Source: an uncultured Collinsella sp.
GTDB lineage: Bacteria; Actinomycetota; Coriobacteriia; Coriobacteriales; Coriobacteriaceae
Length of the DNA stretch: 11,472 nt
Assembly (NCBI GenBank): GCA_900541065.1
Contig: UQIE01000033.1
Coordinates: 1-11,472 of the forward strand
Direction: 5' to 3'
Shown: positions 1 to 6,540 of the stretch, piece by piece
Layout of the letters: each line of letters starts with the position of its first letter
Position numbering within the stretch: the first letter of the stretch is position 1
Notes under the pieces: model-generated
The model's database searches: none
The model's input: only the letters and a program-made list of their open reading frames with translations
What the model was told of the DNA's origin: nothing
Translations under genes and position numbers: made by a program

Positions 1-50
1 AAAGAAGCTGCGCCGCGGGGGAGGCGGCCCCAATGGCTTTCTCATATCGT

Positions 51-207
51 CTTTTATGCAGCCCCCACATGGAATCGAGCCCCGTGAGGGCGCGGAGCTG
101 AGTAAACGCGTAAGCGTTTGCCAGCGCAGCTCGCAAGGCGCGTAAGCGCCGCAGCGGTCCGTCCGCGCAGCGCGCGGACGCGATTCCCTTCCCCGCCACC
201 TTGAATT
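51..207 (+). repeat. tRNA-derived structured element A
   Basis: The left edge (51-81) reads like the reverse complement of a tRNA T-arm and matches two other sites in this window (6321-6349 and 11270-11297). A 7-bp inverted pair, GGAATCG at 71-77 and CGATTCC at 181-187, encloses four further hairpins: GCCC/GGGC (79-82/88-91); a long arm 95-100/127-132 that itself encloses AAACGC/GCGTTT (104-109/114-119, loop GTAA); GGCGC/GCGCC (137-141/146-150, loop GTAA); and a 9-bp hairpin 160-168/172-180. The right edge (181-200) resembles a direct-orientation tRNA 3' half, with a CCCCGCC acceptor-like strand and an ACC tail, and runs into a terminator. Either the remnant of a tRNA-targeting mobile element or a multibranched non-coding RNA would fit. 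The bases 1-50 show no feature I can support. Confidence 0.5.
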
Positions 208-211
208 GACT

Positions 212-240
212 AGGACCTCTGCAAAGGGGTCCTTTTCTTT
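212..240 (+). terminator. Rho-independent terminator after element A
   Basis: An 8-bp stem, 212-219 against 226-233 with one T·G pair, has loop TGCAAA and is followed by a T-rich tract at 233-241. It ends any transcript from the tRNA-like region upstream. Confidence 0.7.
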
Positions 241-253
241 TATCGAGGGCTCT

Positions 254-503
254 GCGGAAATTGCGTCCCGGAATTTGGCTTCAGAGTGGGATGCGTTTTC
301 CGCTTTGATGTCGCTTGGGAAAGCGCGACCCGGAATCCGGCGTCAGAATGGGACGTGCTTTCCTTTTGCGGCCTTTGGCGGAAACTGCGTCCCAGATCTC
401 GCGCTCAGAACGGGATGCATTTTCCGATTGAGGCCTCGAACGGAAAATGCATCCCAGTCTTTTGCGAAAAACGGGATGCGCTTTCCGGCGCTTACTTCCG
501 ACG
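254..503. repeat. Four-unit 62-bp tandem hairpin array
   Basis: Four units begin with GGAAA at 256, 318, 380 and 442, an exact 62-bp period. Each unit is itself an inverted repeat: a left arm of the form GGAAAnnGCGtCCC pairs with a right arm GGGAtGCnnTTTCC about 18 bp later. Arms are 254-269/288-303, 318-331/350-363, 380-393/412-425 and 442-455/473-486. Arms within a unit match at about 12 of 14 positions, loops share a CAGAA-like core, and the spacers are less conserved. No unit precedes 254 or follows 503. Open frames crossing the array are not credible genes. Function is unknown; a cruciform-forming intergenic repeat or a set of protein-binding sites are both possible. Confidence 0.8.
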
Positions 504-590
504 TGCGTGCACATCTCGGGCCCGCCCAGATATTCCTCCCGCTTTTGCGCCACTTTACAGACCGTTCGGTCGTCTATCCGCACGCGCGGG

Positions 591-596
591 TATACT
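591..596 (+). promoter_or_regulatory. Candidate -10 box for the GH5-rsmI operon
   Basis: TATACT at 591-596 is a good -10 hexamer 66 bp before the GH5 start codon. No convincing -35 lies 16-18 bp upstream; a TTTACA at 554-559 is too far away. The stretch 487-590 between the repeat array and this box shows no other feature. Confidence 0.35.
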
Positions 597-661
597 CAAA
601 ACGATACTTTTCCTATGCAATACGATGCAGGCTCGGCCTGCACGATCCGAAGGGGGCAGTG

Positions 662-1723
662 ATGGAGAGGATACTCGGCGTTAATCTCTCTGGCTGGTTT
701 ATTCCCGAGCCTTGGGTGACCCCGTCGCTGTATGCGGCGACCGGTGCATCCAACGCAGCCGAGCTGCAGGAGGCCATGGGCACCGCCGCCTATAACGAGC
801 GCATGCGCCGTCATTACGAGACGTTTGTGAGCGAGGATGATTTCCGTCGCATGGCGCAGATCGGCCTCAACGCCGTGCGCCTGCCGGTGCCTTGGTATGC
901 CTTTGGCTCACAGGAGTCCGATGCCTCCTACATCTCGGTTGTCGATTACATCGACCGCGCGATTGAGTGGGCTGCCAAGTACAACATTCGCGTGCTGCTT
1001 GACCTGGCGACTGTGCCCGGTGGCCAGGGCGATTCCAACGATTCGCCCGCCACGCCGGAGGCTGTTGCCGAGTGGCATTCGTCCACTAACGGCCGCCATG
1101 TCGCACTTGACGTGCTCGAGCGCTTGGCCGAGCGTTACGGCGAGGCCGAGAGCCTGCTGGGCATTGAGCTGCTGGATACGCCGCAGATGAGTGTCCGTAA
1201 GAGCCTCTTCACCATGACGGATGGCATTCCTGCTCACTACCTGCGCAATTTCTATCGCGATGCTTACGAGCTCGTCCGTTCGTATATGCCCGAGGATAAG
1301 ATCGTCGTTTTCTCGTCGTCGGGGCATCCCAGCGAGTGGAAGCATTTTATGCGCGGCGCCAAGTACAAGAACGTCTACATGGACCTTCACCTGTACCATT
1401 ACCGCGACGAGCATGCGCTCGACATCACGAGCCCCCGCGGGCTGACGACGGCGATTTCGCGTAACAAGCGCGAGCTTAAAGAAGCGATTTCAACTGGGTT
1501 CCCCGTGCTGGTGGGCGAATGGTCGGGCGCGGCGATCTTTGCCAACTCGTCGGTTACGCCCGAGGGCCGCAATGCCTACGAGCGCGTGTTTATCGCCAAT
1601 CAGCTGGCTTCGTTTGCGCCGGCTGCCGGTTGGTTCTTCCAAACGTGGAAGACCGAGAAGCGCATTGCAGCATGGGACGCCCGCGCGGCGCTCGGTACGC
1701 TCGAGCGTGGCATGATTGAATAG
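662..1723 (+). CDS. GH5-fold protein lacking catalytic acid/base (probable pseudoenzyme)
   Basis: This 353-aa protein has no signal peptide or membrane segment, so it should be cytoplasmic. It aligns by eye with exo-beta-1,3-glucanase-type GH5 proteins. Of the eight residues conserved in GH5, five are recognisable: Arg73 in AVRLPVPW, His243 and Tyr245 in DLHLYHY, the nucleophile position Glu286 in VGEWS, and a Trp in GWFFQTWK (322-330). Three are lost: the DLH histidine is Ala116 (LLDLATVPGG), and the Asn-Glu of the acid/base motif LNEP is Asp172-Thr173 (ELLDTP, 169-174). It therefore probably cannot hydrolyse glycosides by the usual retaining mechanism and may bind sugar or serve another role. 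The ATG at 662 is preferred because an AAGGGGG ribosome site lies just upstream; the same frame stays open further 5' only through repeat DNA. rsmI begins 6 bp after the stop, implying an operon. Confidence 0.8.
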   Translation: MERILGVNLSGWFIPEPWVTPSLYAATGASNAAELQEAMGTAAYNERMRRHYETFVSEDDFRRMAQIGLNAVRLPVPWYAFGSQESDASYISVVDYIDRAIEWAAKYNIRVLLDLATVPGGQGDSNDSPATPEAVAEWHSSTNGRHVALDVLERLAERYGEAESLLGIELLDTPQMSVRKSLFTMTDGIPAHYLRNFYRDAYELVRSYMPEDKIVVFSSSGHPSEWKHFMRGAKYKNVYMDLHLYHYRDEHALDITSPRGLTTAISRNKRELKEAISTGFPVLVGEWSGAAIFANSSVTPEGRNAYERVFIANQLASFAPAAGWFFQTWKTEKRIAAWDARAALGTLERGMIE

Positions 1724-1729
1724 GTTGAT

Positions 1730-2608
1730 ATGACGCAAAACAGCGCCCATACGGGCAAACTCTATGTGGTCGGCACGCCCATCGGCAACTTGGGCGACCT
1801 GTCCCCGCGCGTTGGCGAGGCCTTTGCCGCCGCCGATGTCATCTGCTGCGAAGACACGCGTGTGACGTCAAAGCTGCTGATGCACCTGGGCATTTCCAAG
1901 CCGCTTGTCCGTTGCGACGAGAATGTGATCGCCAGCCGCGCCGCCGGCCTGGTCGACCGTCTGCTGGCGGGGGAGACCCTCGCCTTTGCCTCGGACGCCG
2001 GCATGCCGAGCGTGTCCGATCCCGGCCAGGCGCTGGTCGAGGCGGCACGTGAGGCCGATGTGCCCGTCGAAGTTATTCCCGGGCCCTCCGCTTGCGTCAC
2101 GGCGCTCGTTTCGTCCGGCATTCCCTGTGAGCATTTTTTCTTTGAGGGCTTTTTGGGCCGAAAGCACGGCGACCGCGTGCGTCGTTTGCAGCGCCTTGCC
2201 GTGGTTCCCGGCGCACTCATCTTCTACGAGTCTCCACATCGCATCGTGGCGACGCTCGAGGCCGTGGCAGAGGTTTTTCCCCAGCGTGAGGTTGCCGTCT
2301 GCCGCGAGCTCACCAAGCTGCACGAGGAAGTCTTGCGCGGGCCCGCTGCCCAGCTTGCTGAGGAGCTGCGTGCTCGCGGCGAGGTAAAGGGCGAGATTGC
2401 GCTGGTCATCGCGCCGCCGAGCGAGGATGAGGAGGCCGGTATCGTGCCGGTTGGCGCCGCGGCAGCGGATCCCGACGAGGCCCTGCGCGAGGATATCCGC
2501 GCCGCGCTCGAGGAGGGGGAGCCCGCGTCTGCGGTGGCCAAGCGCCTGTCTCAGAAGTATTCGCGCCGCAAGCGCGATGTCTATGCCATGGTGCTCGATA
2601 TGCAATAG
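1730..2608 (+). CDS. rsmI: 16S rRNA (cytidine-1402-2'-O)-methyltransferase RsmI
   Basis: RsmI uses S-adenosylmethionine to methylate the 2'-O of C1402 in the decoding centre of 16S rRNA, tuning start-codon selection and fidelity. The protein has 292 aa, usual for the family. Hallmarks of the tetrapyrrole-methylase-like fold are in order: GTPIGNL (15-21), EDTR (41-44), SDAGMPSVSDPG (88-99), PGPSA (117-121), then FYESPHR and RELTKLHEEV. The C-terminal 60 residues form an acidic linker and a small helical tail (EDIRAALEEGEPASAVAKRL) typical of RsmI. The gene starts 6 bp after the GH5 gene and has no promoter of its own, so the two are probably cotranscribed. The ribosome site is weak, which suggests translational coupling to the upstream gene. 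Confidence 0.95.
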   Translation: MTQNSAHTGKLYVVGTPIGNLGDLSPRVGEAFAAADVICCEDTRVTSKLLMHLGISKPLVRCDENVIASRAAGLVDRLLAGETLAFASDAGMPSVSDPGQALVEAAREADVPVEVIPGPSACVTALVSSGIPCEHFFFEGFLGRKHGDRVRRLQRLAVVPGALIFYESPHRIVATLEAVAEVFPQREVAVCRELTKLHEEVLRGPAAQLAEELRARGEVKGEIALVIAPPSEDEEAGIVPVGAAAADPDEALREDIRAALEEGEPASAVAKRLSQKYSRRKRDVYAMVLDMQ

Positions 2609-2609
2609 A

Positions 2610-2638
2610 TGGAGGATATCCAGCCCTTGCGCTAGAAT
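2610..2638 (+). promoter_or_regulatory. Weak candidate promoter for metG
   Basis: TAGAAT at 2633-2638 matches five of six -10 bases, with a poor -35 (TGGAGG, 2610-2615) 17 bp before it. The alternative TTGCGC (2627-2632) with TATGCA (2648-2653) has only a 15-bp spacer. No terminator separates rsmI from metG, so readthrough is also possible. Confidence 0.3.
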
Positions 2639-2677
2639 CATCCTCTGTATGCAACGTTTTTCTGGAGGACAAACCCC

Positions 2678-4279
2678 ATGGATCAAAGCAAGCCTTCGTT
2701 CTTTATCACGACGCCCATCTACTACGTCAACGCCGATCCGCACCTGGGCACGGCTTATTCCACCATCATCGCCGACGTTCAGGCCCGTTATCGTCGCTCC
2801 GCCGGCTATAACGTCAAGTTCCTGACCGGCATGGACGAGCACGGCGAGAAGGTCGCCGAGGCCGCAGCCAAGCATGGCATGACGCCGCAGGAGTGGACCG
2901 ACAGCCAGGCCCCGCACTTCAAGGAGCTTTGGAGCAAGCTCGAGATTTCCAACGACGACTTCATCCGCACCACCGAGCCGCGCCAGCATCATGCCGTGCA
3001 GTACCTGTGGGAGCGCATGAAGGAGTCCGGTTACCTGTATAAGGGCAGCTACGACGGCTGGTATTGCGTGCCTGATGAGACCTACTTCACCGATACACAG
3101 GTCCAGAAGGGCGACGAGGAGTACGGCAGCGTCGGCCAGCACCTGTGCCCCGACTGCCACCGTCCGCTTGAGCGCGTGCAGGAGGAGTCCTACTTCTTTA
3201 AGCTTTCCGCCTTCCAGGACAAGCTGCTCAAGCTCTATGACGAGCACCCCGACTTTGTCGAGCCTGCGTTCCGCATGAACGAGGTTCGCAGCTTTGTCGA
3301 GGGCGGCCTTAACGACCTATCCGTGAGCCGCACGAGCTTTGACTGGGGCATTCAGGTCCCGTTTGACGAGGGTCACGTGACCTACGTGTGGTTCGATGCG
3401 CTGCTCAACTATATGACGGCCGTCGGCTACGGTGTCGACACCGACGAGGCGCGTGCCGAGCTGGCCTATCGCTGGCCCGCGCAGTTCCACATCGTGGGCA
3501 AGGACATCATCCGCTTCCACTGCGTCATTTGGCCCGCCATGCTCATGGCCATCGGCGAGGCCCTGCCCGAGCACGTCTTTGCCCACGGCTTCCTGACCGT
3601 GCGCAATGCCGAGACCGGCAAGGCCGAGAAGATGTCCAAGAGCCGCGGCAACGCCATCGCTCCGCAGGACGTTATCGATATGTTGGGCGTCGAGGGCTAT
3701 CGCTACTACTTCATGACCGACGTCGTCCCCGGTACCGACGGTACCATCAGCTTCGATCGCATGGAGCAGGTCTACAACGCCGACCTGGCCAACAGCTGGG
3801 GCAACCTTATCTCGCGTTCGCTCAACATGAGCGGCAAGTACTTTGATGGTTGCGCGCCCGCCAAGCCCGCATCGTTCGATGCGTTCGACAACCCGCTGGC
3901 AAAGATCGCCGATGGTCTGGTCGACCGCTACATGGCCAAGATGGACGTGCTCGATTACGGCGGAGCCAAGGACGAGGTCATGGAGCTCATCCATGCCGCC
4001 AACCACTACATCGAGGACTCCGAGCCTTGGGCACTTGCCAAGGACGAGGCCAAGGCTGACGAGCTGGCGTTTGTGATCTACAACCTGCTCGAGGCCATCC
4101 GCATTGCCGCCCACCTGCTGATGCCGCTCATGCCTCAGACCTCTGCCGAGGCCCTGCGCCGCCTGTCCTGCGAGGACGAGGCCGCGACCGACGACCTCAA
4201 GGGCATTTGCGCTTGGGGCCTGCTTGCCGGCGGTCAGCCTGTCGAGAAGGGCGAGCCGCTGTTCCCGCGTCTGGGCTAA
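2678..4279 (+). CDS. metG: Methionyl-tRNA synthetase
   Basis: The enzyme charges tRNA-Met and initiator tRNA with methionine in the cytoplasm. It is a class I synthetase of 533 aa: Rossmann fold with an HIGH-type motif HLGT (22-25), a connective/zinc region, the catalytic KMSKS loop (318-322) and an alpha-helical anticodon-binding domain. The C-terminal tRNA-binding (EMAP-like) domain of longer MetRS forms is absent, as in many actinobacteria. The zinc region is odd: the second pair is intact (C157-P-D-C160), but the first is Cys130-V-P-Asp133, so one usual Cys is Asp, and the loop between the pairs is long. The ATG at 2678 is preceded by GGAGG about 11 bp upstream. A strong terminator follows 40 bp after the stop. 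Confidence 0.96.
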   Translation: MDQSKPSFFITTPIYYVNADPHLGTAYSTIIADVQARYRRSAGYNVKFLTGMDEHGEKVAEAAAKHGMTPQEWTDSQAPHFKELWSKLEISNDDFIRTTEPRQHHAVQYLWERMKESGYLYKGSYDGWYCVPDETYFTDTQVQKGDEEYGSVGQHLCPDCHRPLERVQEESYFFKLSAFQDKLLKLYDEHPDFVEPAFRMNEVRSFVEGGLNDLSVSRTSFDWGIQVPFDEGHVTYVWFDALLNYMTAVGYGVDTDEARAELAYRWPAQFHIVGKDIIRFHCVIWPAMLMAIGEALPEHVFAHGFLTVRNAETGKAEKMSKSRGNAIAPQDVIDMLGVEGYRYYFMTDVVPGTDGTISFDRMEQVYNADLANSWGNLISRSLNMSGKYFDGCAPAKPASFDAFDNPLAKIADGLVDRYMAKMDVLDYGGAKDEVMELIHAANHYIEDSEPWALAKDEAKADELAFVIYNLLEAIRIAAHLLMPLMPQTSAEALRRLSCEDEAATDDLKGICAWGLLAGGQPVEKGEPLFPRLG

Positions 4280-4318
4280 GATGCAGCGCGCCATATCGGC
4301 AATTTGCTGTTTAGCTGT

Positions 4319-4350
4319 AAGGGCATGGCCGCCACGGTCCATGCCCTTTT
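4319..4350 (+). terminator. Terminator after metG
   Basis: A perfect 10-bp stem, AAGGGCATGG (4319-4328) and CCATGCCCTT (4339-4348), is extended inside by a CCG/CGG mini-stem and followed by TTTTG. It separates the GH5-rsmI-metG block from rsmA. Confidence 0.85.
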
Positions 4351-4386
4351 GTTTCAAGACGCCGCCATCATGCTGAGGAGGCAACC

Positions 4387-5247
4387 ATGACAACTTCGCC
4401 TTTGGCAAACCCCACGGCCACCAGGGAGCTGCTGGAGGAGTTTGGCCTTGCGACCAAGCATCGCCTGGGCCAGAATTTCCTGATCGACAACCATGTAATT
4501 GAGCGCATTTGCGAGCTTGCCGAGCTTGTAGGCGATGAGCGCGTGCTCGAGGTTGGTCCGGGCGTTGGTACGCTCACGCTTGCGCTGTTGCAGGAGGCGG
4601 CGTGCGTCACGTCGATCGAGGCCGATCCCGAGCTCGAGCCGGTGCTCGATGCTCACGCCGCCGACTACGCCAACTTCCGCTTTATCATGGGCGACGCGCT
4701 TAAGGTGGGCCCGGAGCAGATTGAGCAGGCCGCCGGCGGTGAGCCGACGGTATTTGTCGCGAACTTGCCCTATAACGTGGCGGCGACGATCATCTTGCAG
4801 TTTTTTCAGACGATGCCCGCGCTCAAGCGTGCCGTGGTCATGGTGCAAAAGGAGGTTGCCGATCGCATTGCCGCAGTGCCGGGCAACAAGACCTATGGCG
4901 GCTATACGGCAAAGCTCGGCCTGTATGCGCAGGTGACGGGTCGCTTTGAGGTGCCGCCGCGTTGCTTTATGCCAGCGCCGCACGTGGACTCGGCCGTCGT
5001 GCGTATCGACCGTGTTGACGGCGTGGTGCCCGAGGGGCTCGATCGCGAGTTCGTGGCTCGTGTGATCGACGCTGCATTTGCTCAGCGGCGCAAGACCGTC
5101 CGAAATTCCATGAGCGCCAACGGTTTTGCCAAGGACGTGCTCGATGCCGCTTTTGAGGTTTGCGGTATCGCACCCACCACGCGCGCCGAGACGCTCGATG
5201 TTGCCGACTTTGTCCGTCTGGCCCGGGAGCTAATCCATGACGCCTAA
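4387..5247 (+). CDS. rsmA: 16S rRNA (adenine-1518/1519-N6)-dimethyltransferase RsmA
   Basis: RsmA (KsgA) adds four methyl groups from S-adenosylmethionine to two adjacent adenines in helix 45 of 16S rRNA, a late step in 30S assembly; its loss commonly gives kasugamycin resistance. The 286-aa protein shows the family order: LGQNFL (27-32), SAM motif I VGPGVGTLT (56-64), an acidic ribose contact Glu78, Asp103 in MGDAL, the target-base motif NLPY (126-129), and the C-terminal FMPAPHVDSAVV segment before a small helical rRNA-binding domain. GAGGAGG sits just upstream of the ATG. Its last 11 bp overlap the start of tatD, implying translational coupling. The rnmV gene often found beside metG, tatD and ksgA is missing here. 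Confidence 0.96.
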   Translation: MTTSPLANPTATRELLEEFGLATKHRLGQNFLIDNHVIERICELAELVGDERVLEVGPGVGTLTLALLQEAACVTSIEADPELEPVLDAHAADYANFRFIMGDALKVGPEQIEQAAGGEPTVFVANLPYNVAATIILQFFQTMPALKRAVVMVQKEVADRIAAVPGNKTYGGYTAKLGLYAQVTGRFEVPPRCFMPAPHVDSAVVRIDRVDGVVPEGLDREFVARVIDAAFAQRRKTVRNSMSANGFAKDVLDAAFEVCGIAPTTRAETLDVADFVRLARELIHDA

Positions 5248-6154
5248 TGCCGAACGCGTGACGTTTACCAAGAAAAAGAAGACGGTTGCTTGTCCCGTGC
5301 CCTTGGCGCCGCTTGCCGACACGCATGCGCATCTGCTTTCGTTTTGGGGCAAAGAAGTGCCCGAGACGCTCGTGCGCGCCAAAGCCGCGGGCGTCGACCT
5401 GTTGGTGACGATGTTCGACCCCATCGCTGACAAACGCAGCGTGACGGACTATAGCGACTGGCTCGTGCGCGAAATTCTGCCGATGCAGGATATCCCGCAG
5501 ATCAAGTATCTTGCCGGCGTGCATCCGTATGGTGCGCCGGACTATACCGACGACGTTCACGCGCAGGTCGTTGCCGCACTCGATGACCCCTTATGCGCCG
5601 GTATTGGCGAAATCGGCCTGGACTACCACATGGACTATGACGACGATATCGCGCCGGCACCCCATAACGTGCAGATTGACTGCATGACGCGCCAGCTCGA
5701 GCTTGCCGTGTGCCGTAACGTGCCGGTGGAGCTGCATCTGCGTCACGAGGACTCGGATGGGGAGCGCACCTCGCACGTTGATGCGTACAACGTGCTTCGT
5801 GAGGTGGGCGTGCCCCAGGCCGGTTGTGTGCTGCACTGTTTTGGCGAGGACCGCGCCACGATGGAGCGCTTTGTGGAGCTGGGCTGCTATATCGCCTATG
5901 GTGGTGCGGCCACCTTTAAGCGCAACGACGACGTGCGCGAGGCATTTGCGGCAACCCCACTCGATCGAATTTTGTTCGAGACGGATTGCCCGTATATGGC
6001 TCCAGAGCCCATCCGCGGTCTTGAATGCGAGCCCGCAATGATCTCCATTACGGTAAACGCGCTGGTTAACGACCGTGTCGATCGCACGGGTGAGGACGCC
6101 GAAACAATCGTGCAAGCCGCTTGGGAGAATGCCTGCAAACTTTTTCAAAAATAG
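5237..6154 (+). CDS. tatD: TatD-family metal-dependent deoxyribonuclease
   Basis: TatD proteins are amidohydrolase-fold (TIM-barrel) hydrolases, described as 3'-5' DNases acting in DNA repair; their exact cellular role is still debated. All metal-ligand positions expected for the family are visible in the 305-aa protein: HAH (His30, His32), Glu125 in GIGEIGLDYH, His167 in ELHLRH, His200 in LHCFG and Asp250 in FETDCPY. The first 25 residues, rich in lysine (TKKKKT), extend beyond the usual family start. An internal start is possible, but the ATG at 5237 overlaps the rsmA stop in a normal coupled arrangement. Metal ligands are intact, so activity is likely. The stop codon lies 4 bp before the tRNA-Leu -35 box. 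Confidence 0.92.
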   Translation: MTPNAERVTFTKKKKTVACPVPLAPLADTHAHLLSFWGKEVPETLVRAKAAGVDLLVTMFDPIADKRSVTDYSDWLVREILPMQDIPQIKYLAGVHPYGAPDYTDDVHAQVVAALDDPLCAGIGEIGLDYHMDYDDDIAPAPHNVQIDCMTRQLELAVCRNVPVELHLRHEDSDGERTSHVDAYNVLREVGVPQAGCVLHCFGEDRATMERFVELGCYIAYGGAATFKRNDDVREAFAATPLDRILFETDCPYMAPEPIRGLECEPAMISITVNALVNDRVDRTGEDAETIVQAAWENACKLFQK

Positions 6155-6157
6155 TTC

Positions 6158-6186
6158 TTGCGTTCGTGGTGGCGCTCCGTTATTCT
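6158..6186 (+). promoter_or_regulatory. Promoter of tRNA-Leu
   Basis: TTGCGT (6158-6163) and TATTCT (6181-6186) are separated by 17 bp. The predicted transcription start is near 6193, about five bases before the mature tRNA. The -35 begins 4 bp after the tatD stop. Confidence 0.75.
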
Positions 6187-6197
6187 AATTCCTGCAC

Positions 6198-6284
6198 GCG
6201 GGCGTGGCGGAATTGGCAGACGCGTACGGTTCAGGTCCGTATGGGGGCAACCCCATGAAGGTTCAAGTCCTTTCGCCCGCACCA
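6198..6284 (+). tRNA. tRNA-Leu (anticodon CAG)
   Basis: The 87-nt gene folds as a class II tRNA. The acceptor GCGGGCG (6198-6204) pairs with CGCCCGC (6274-6280), followed by discriminator A and an encoded CCA. The anticodon arm is TACGG-TTCAGGT-CCGTA, giving CAG, which reads CUG. A long variable arm (TGGGGGCAACCCCA) and the T-loop TTCAAGT are present. It has its own promoter and terminator. Confidence 0.97.
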
Positions 6285-6330
6285 TTAAATTAAAGAGCTC
6301 CCAGCAATGGGAGCTTTTTTGTTATGGGCC
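6274..6330 (+). repeat. tRNA-Leu 3'-end/terminator direct repeat, copy 1
   Basis: This segment covers the 3' acceptor strand, CCA, the terminator and the following GTTATGGGCC. It recurs at 6414-6469, 140 bp downstream, with about five differences in the first 20 bp and one T fewer in the terminator tract. Duplication of a tRNA 3' end with its terminator is the classic footprint of integration at a tRNA attachment site. Confidence 0.8.
6292..6320 (+). terminator. Terminator of tRNA-Leu, copy 1
   Basis: Stem AGCTCCCA (6296-6303) and TGGGAGCT (6308-6315) with a GCAA loop, followed by six T residues. Confidence 0.9.
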
Positions 6331-6418
6331 CATCACAGGGACTTGAACCTGTGAAGGAGCGAGCGTAAAGAAAACGCGGAGCGTTTTTAGCGAGCTGGCG
6401 AGGACGCCGGCTTCGGCC
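6321..6418 (+). repeat. tRNA-derived structured element B
   Basis: The element begins TTATG just after the terminator. It contains a perfect 6-bp hairpin, CACAGG/CCTGTG (6334-6339/6348-6353), whose loop region on the minus strand reads GGTTCAAGTCC, identical to the T-arm core of the upstream tRNA-Leu. Next come AAAACGC/GCGTTTT (6371-6377/6381-6387) and a UUCG-capped hairpin (6408-6411/6416-6419), leading directly into CCGCACCA. No coding potential is visible. It is the sister of elements at 51-207 and 11270-11313. Confidence 0.6.
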
Positions 6419-6469
6419 GCACCATTGATTGAAAGAGCTCCCAGCAATGGGAGCTTTTTGTTATGGGCC
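6414..6469 (+). repeat. tRNA-Leu 3'-end/terminator direct repeat, copy 2
   Basis: Second copy of the acceptor-strand, CCA and terminator segment, without the rest of a tRNA. It carries CGGCCGC in place of CGCCCGC before ACCA. Its end lies 71 bp before the start of the SPFH gene. Confidence 0.8.
6436..6459 (+). terminator. Terminator, duplicated copy 2
   Basis: The stem 6436-6443/6448-6455 is identical to that of copy 1, with a slightly shorter T tract. It should insulate the SPFH gene from the tRNA-Leu transcript. Confidence 0.8.
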
Positions 6470-6540
6470 TCTTGTTGATGTCACGTTGCTGCTTCGTGCG
6501 GGTATCCTAATGCCAACGTGTGCCTATCAGAGGAGAGACC

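Noticed and set aside
12..41. Hairpin GCCGC/GCGGC at 12-28 as a terminator
   Set aside because: The T-rich tract is short and 10 bases away from the stem, so it does not meet the usual form.
254..503. CRISPR-like array of regular repeats
   Set aside because: Repeats are long inverted pairs that diverge between units, spacing DNA is itself partly repeated, only four units exist, and no cas gene is near.
206..661. N-terminal extension of the GH5 protein through the upstream open frame
   Set aside because: The extra 152 residues are encoded by the hairpin array and the terminator T tract, with no ribosome site, and a GH5 domain begins naturally at the ATG at 662.
1868..3247. Long antisense open frame across rsmI and metG
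   Set aside because: It arises from the high-GC third-position pattern of the two well-identified plus-strand genes and has no recognisable domain or ribosome site.
6328..6420. A complete minus-strand tRNA starting at the inverted T-arm
   Set aside because: Only the T-arm and a few acceptor-like bases are present; no anticodon arm or D-arm follows, and the same holds at 61-190 and 11275-11350.
6520..6540. GTG start for the SPFH protein
   Set aside because: It would put the clear AGAGGAGAG ribosome site inside the coding region; the ATG at 6541 is correctly spaced from it.
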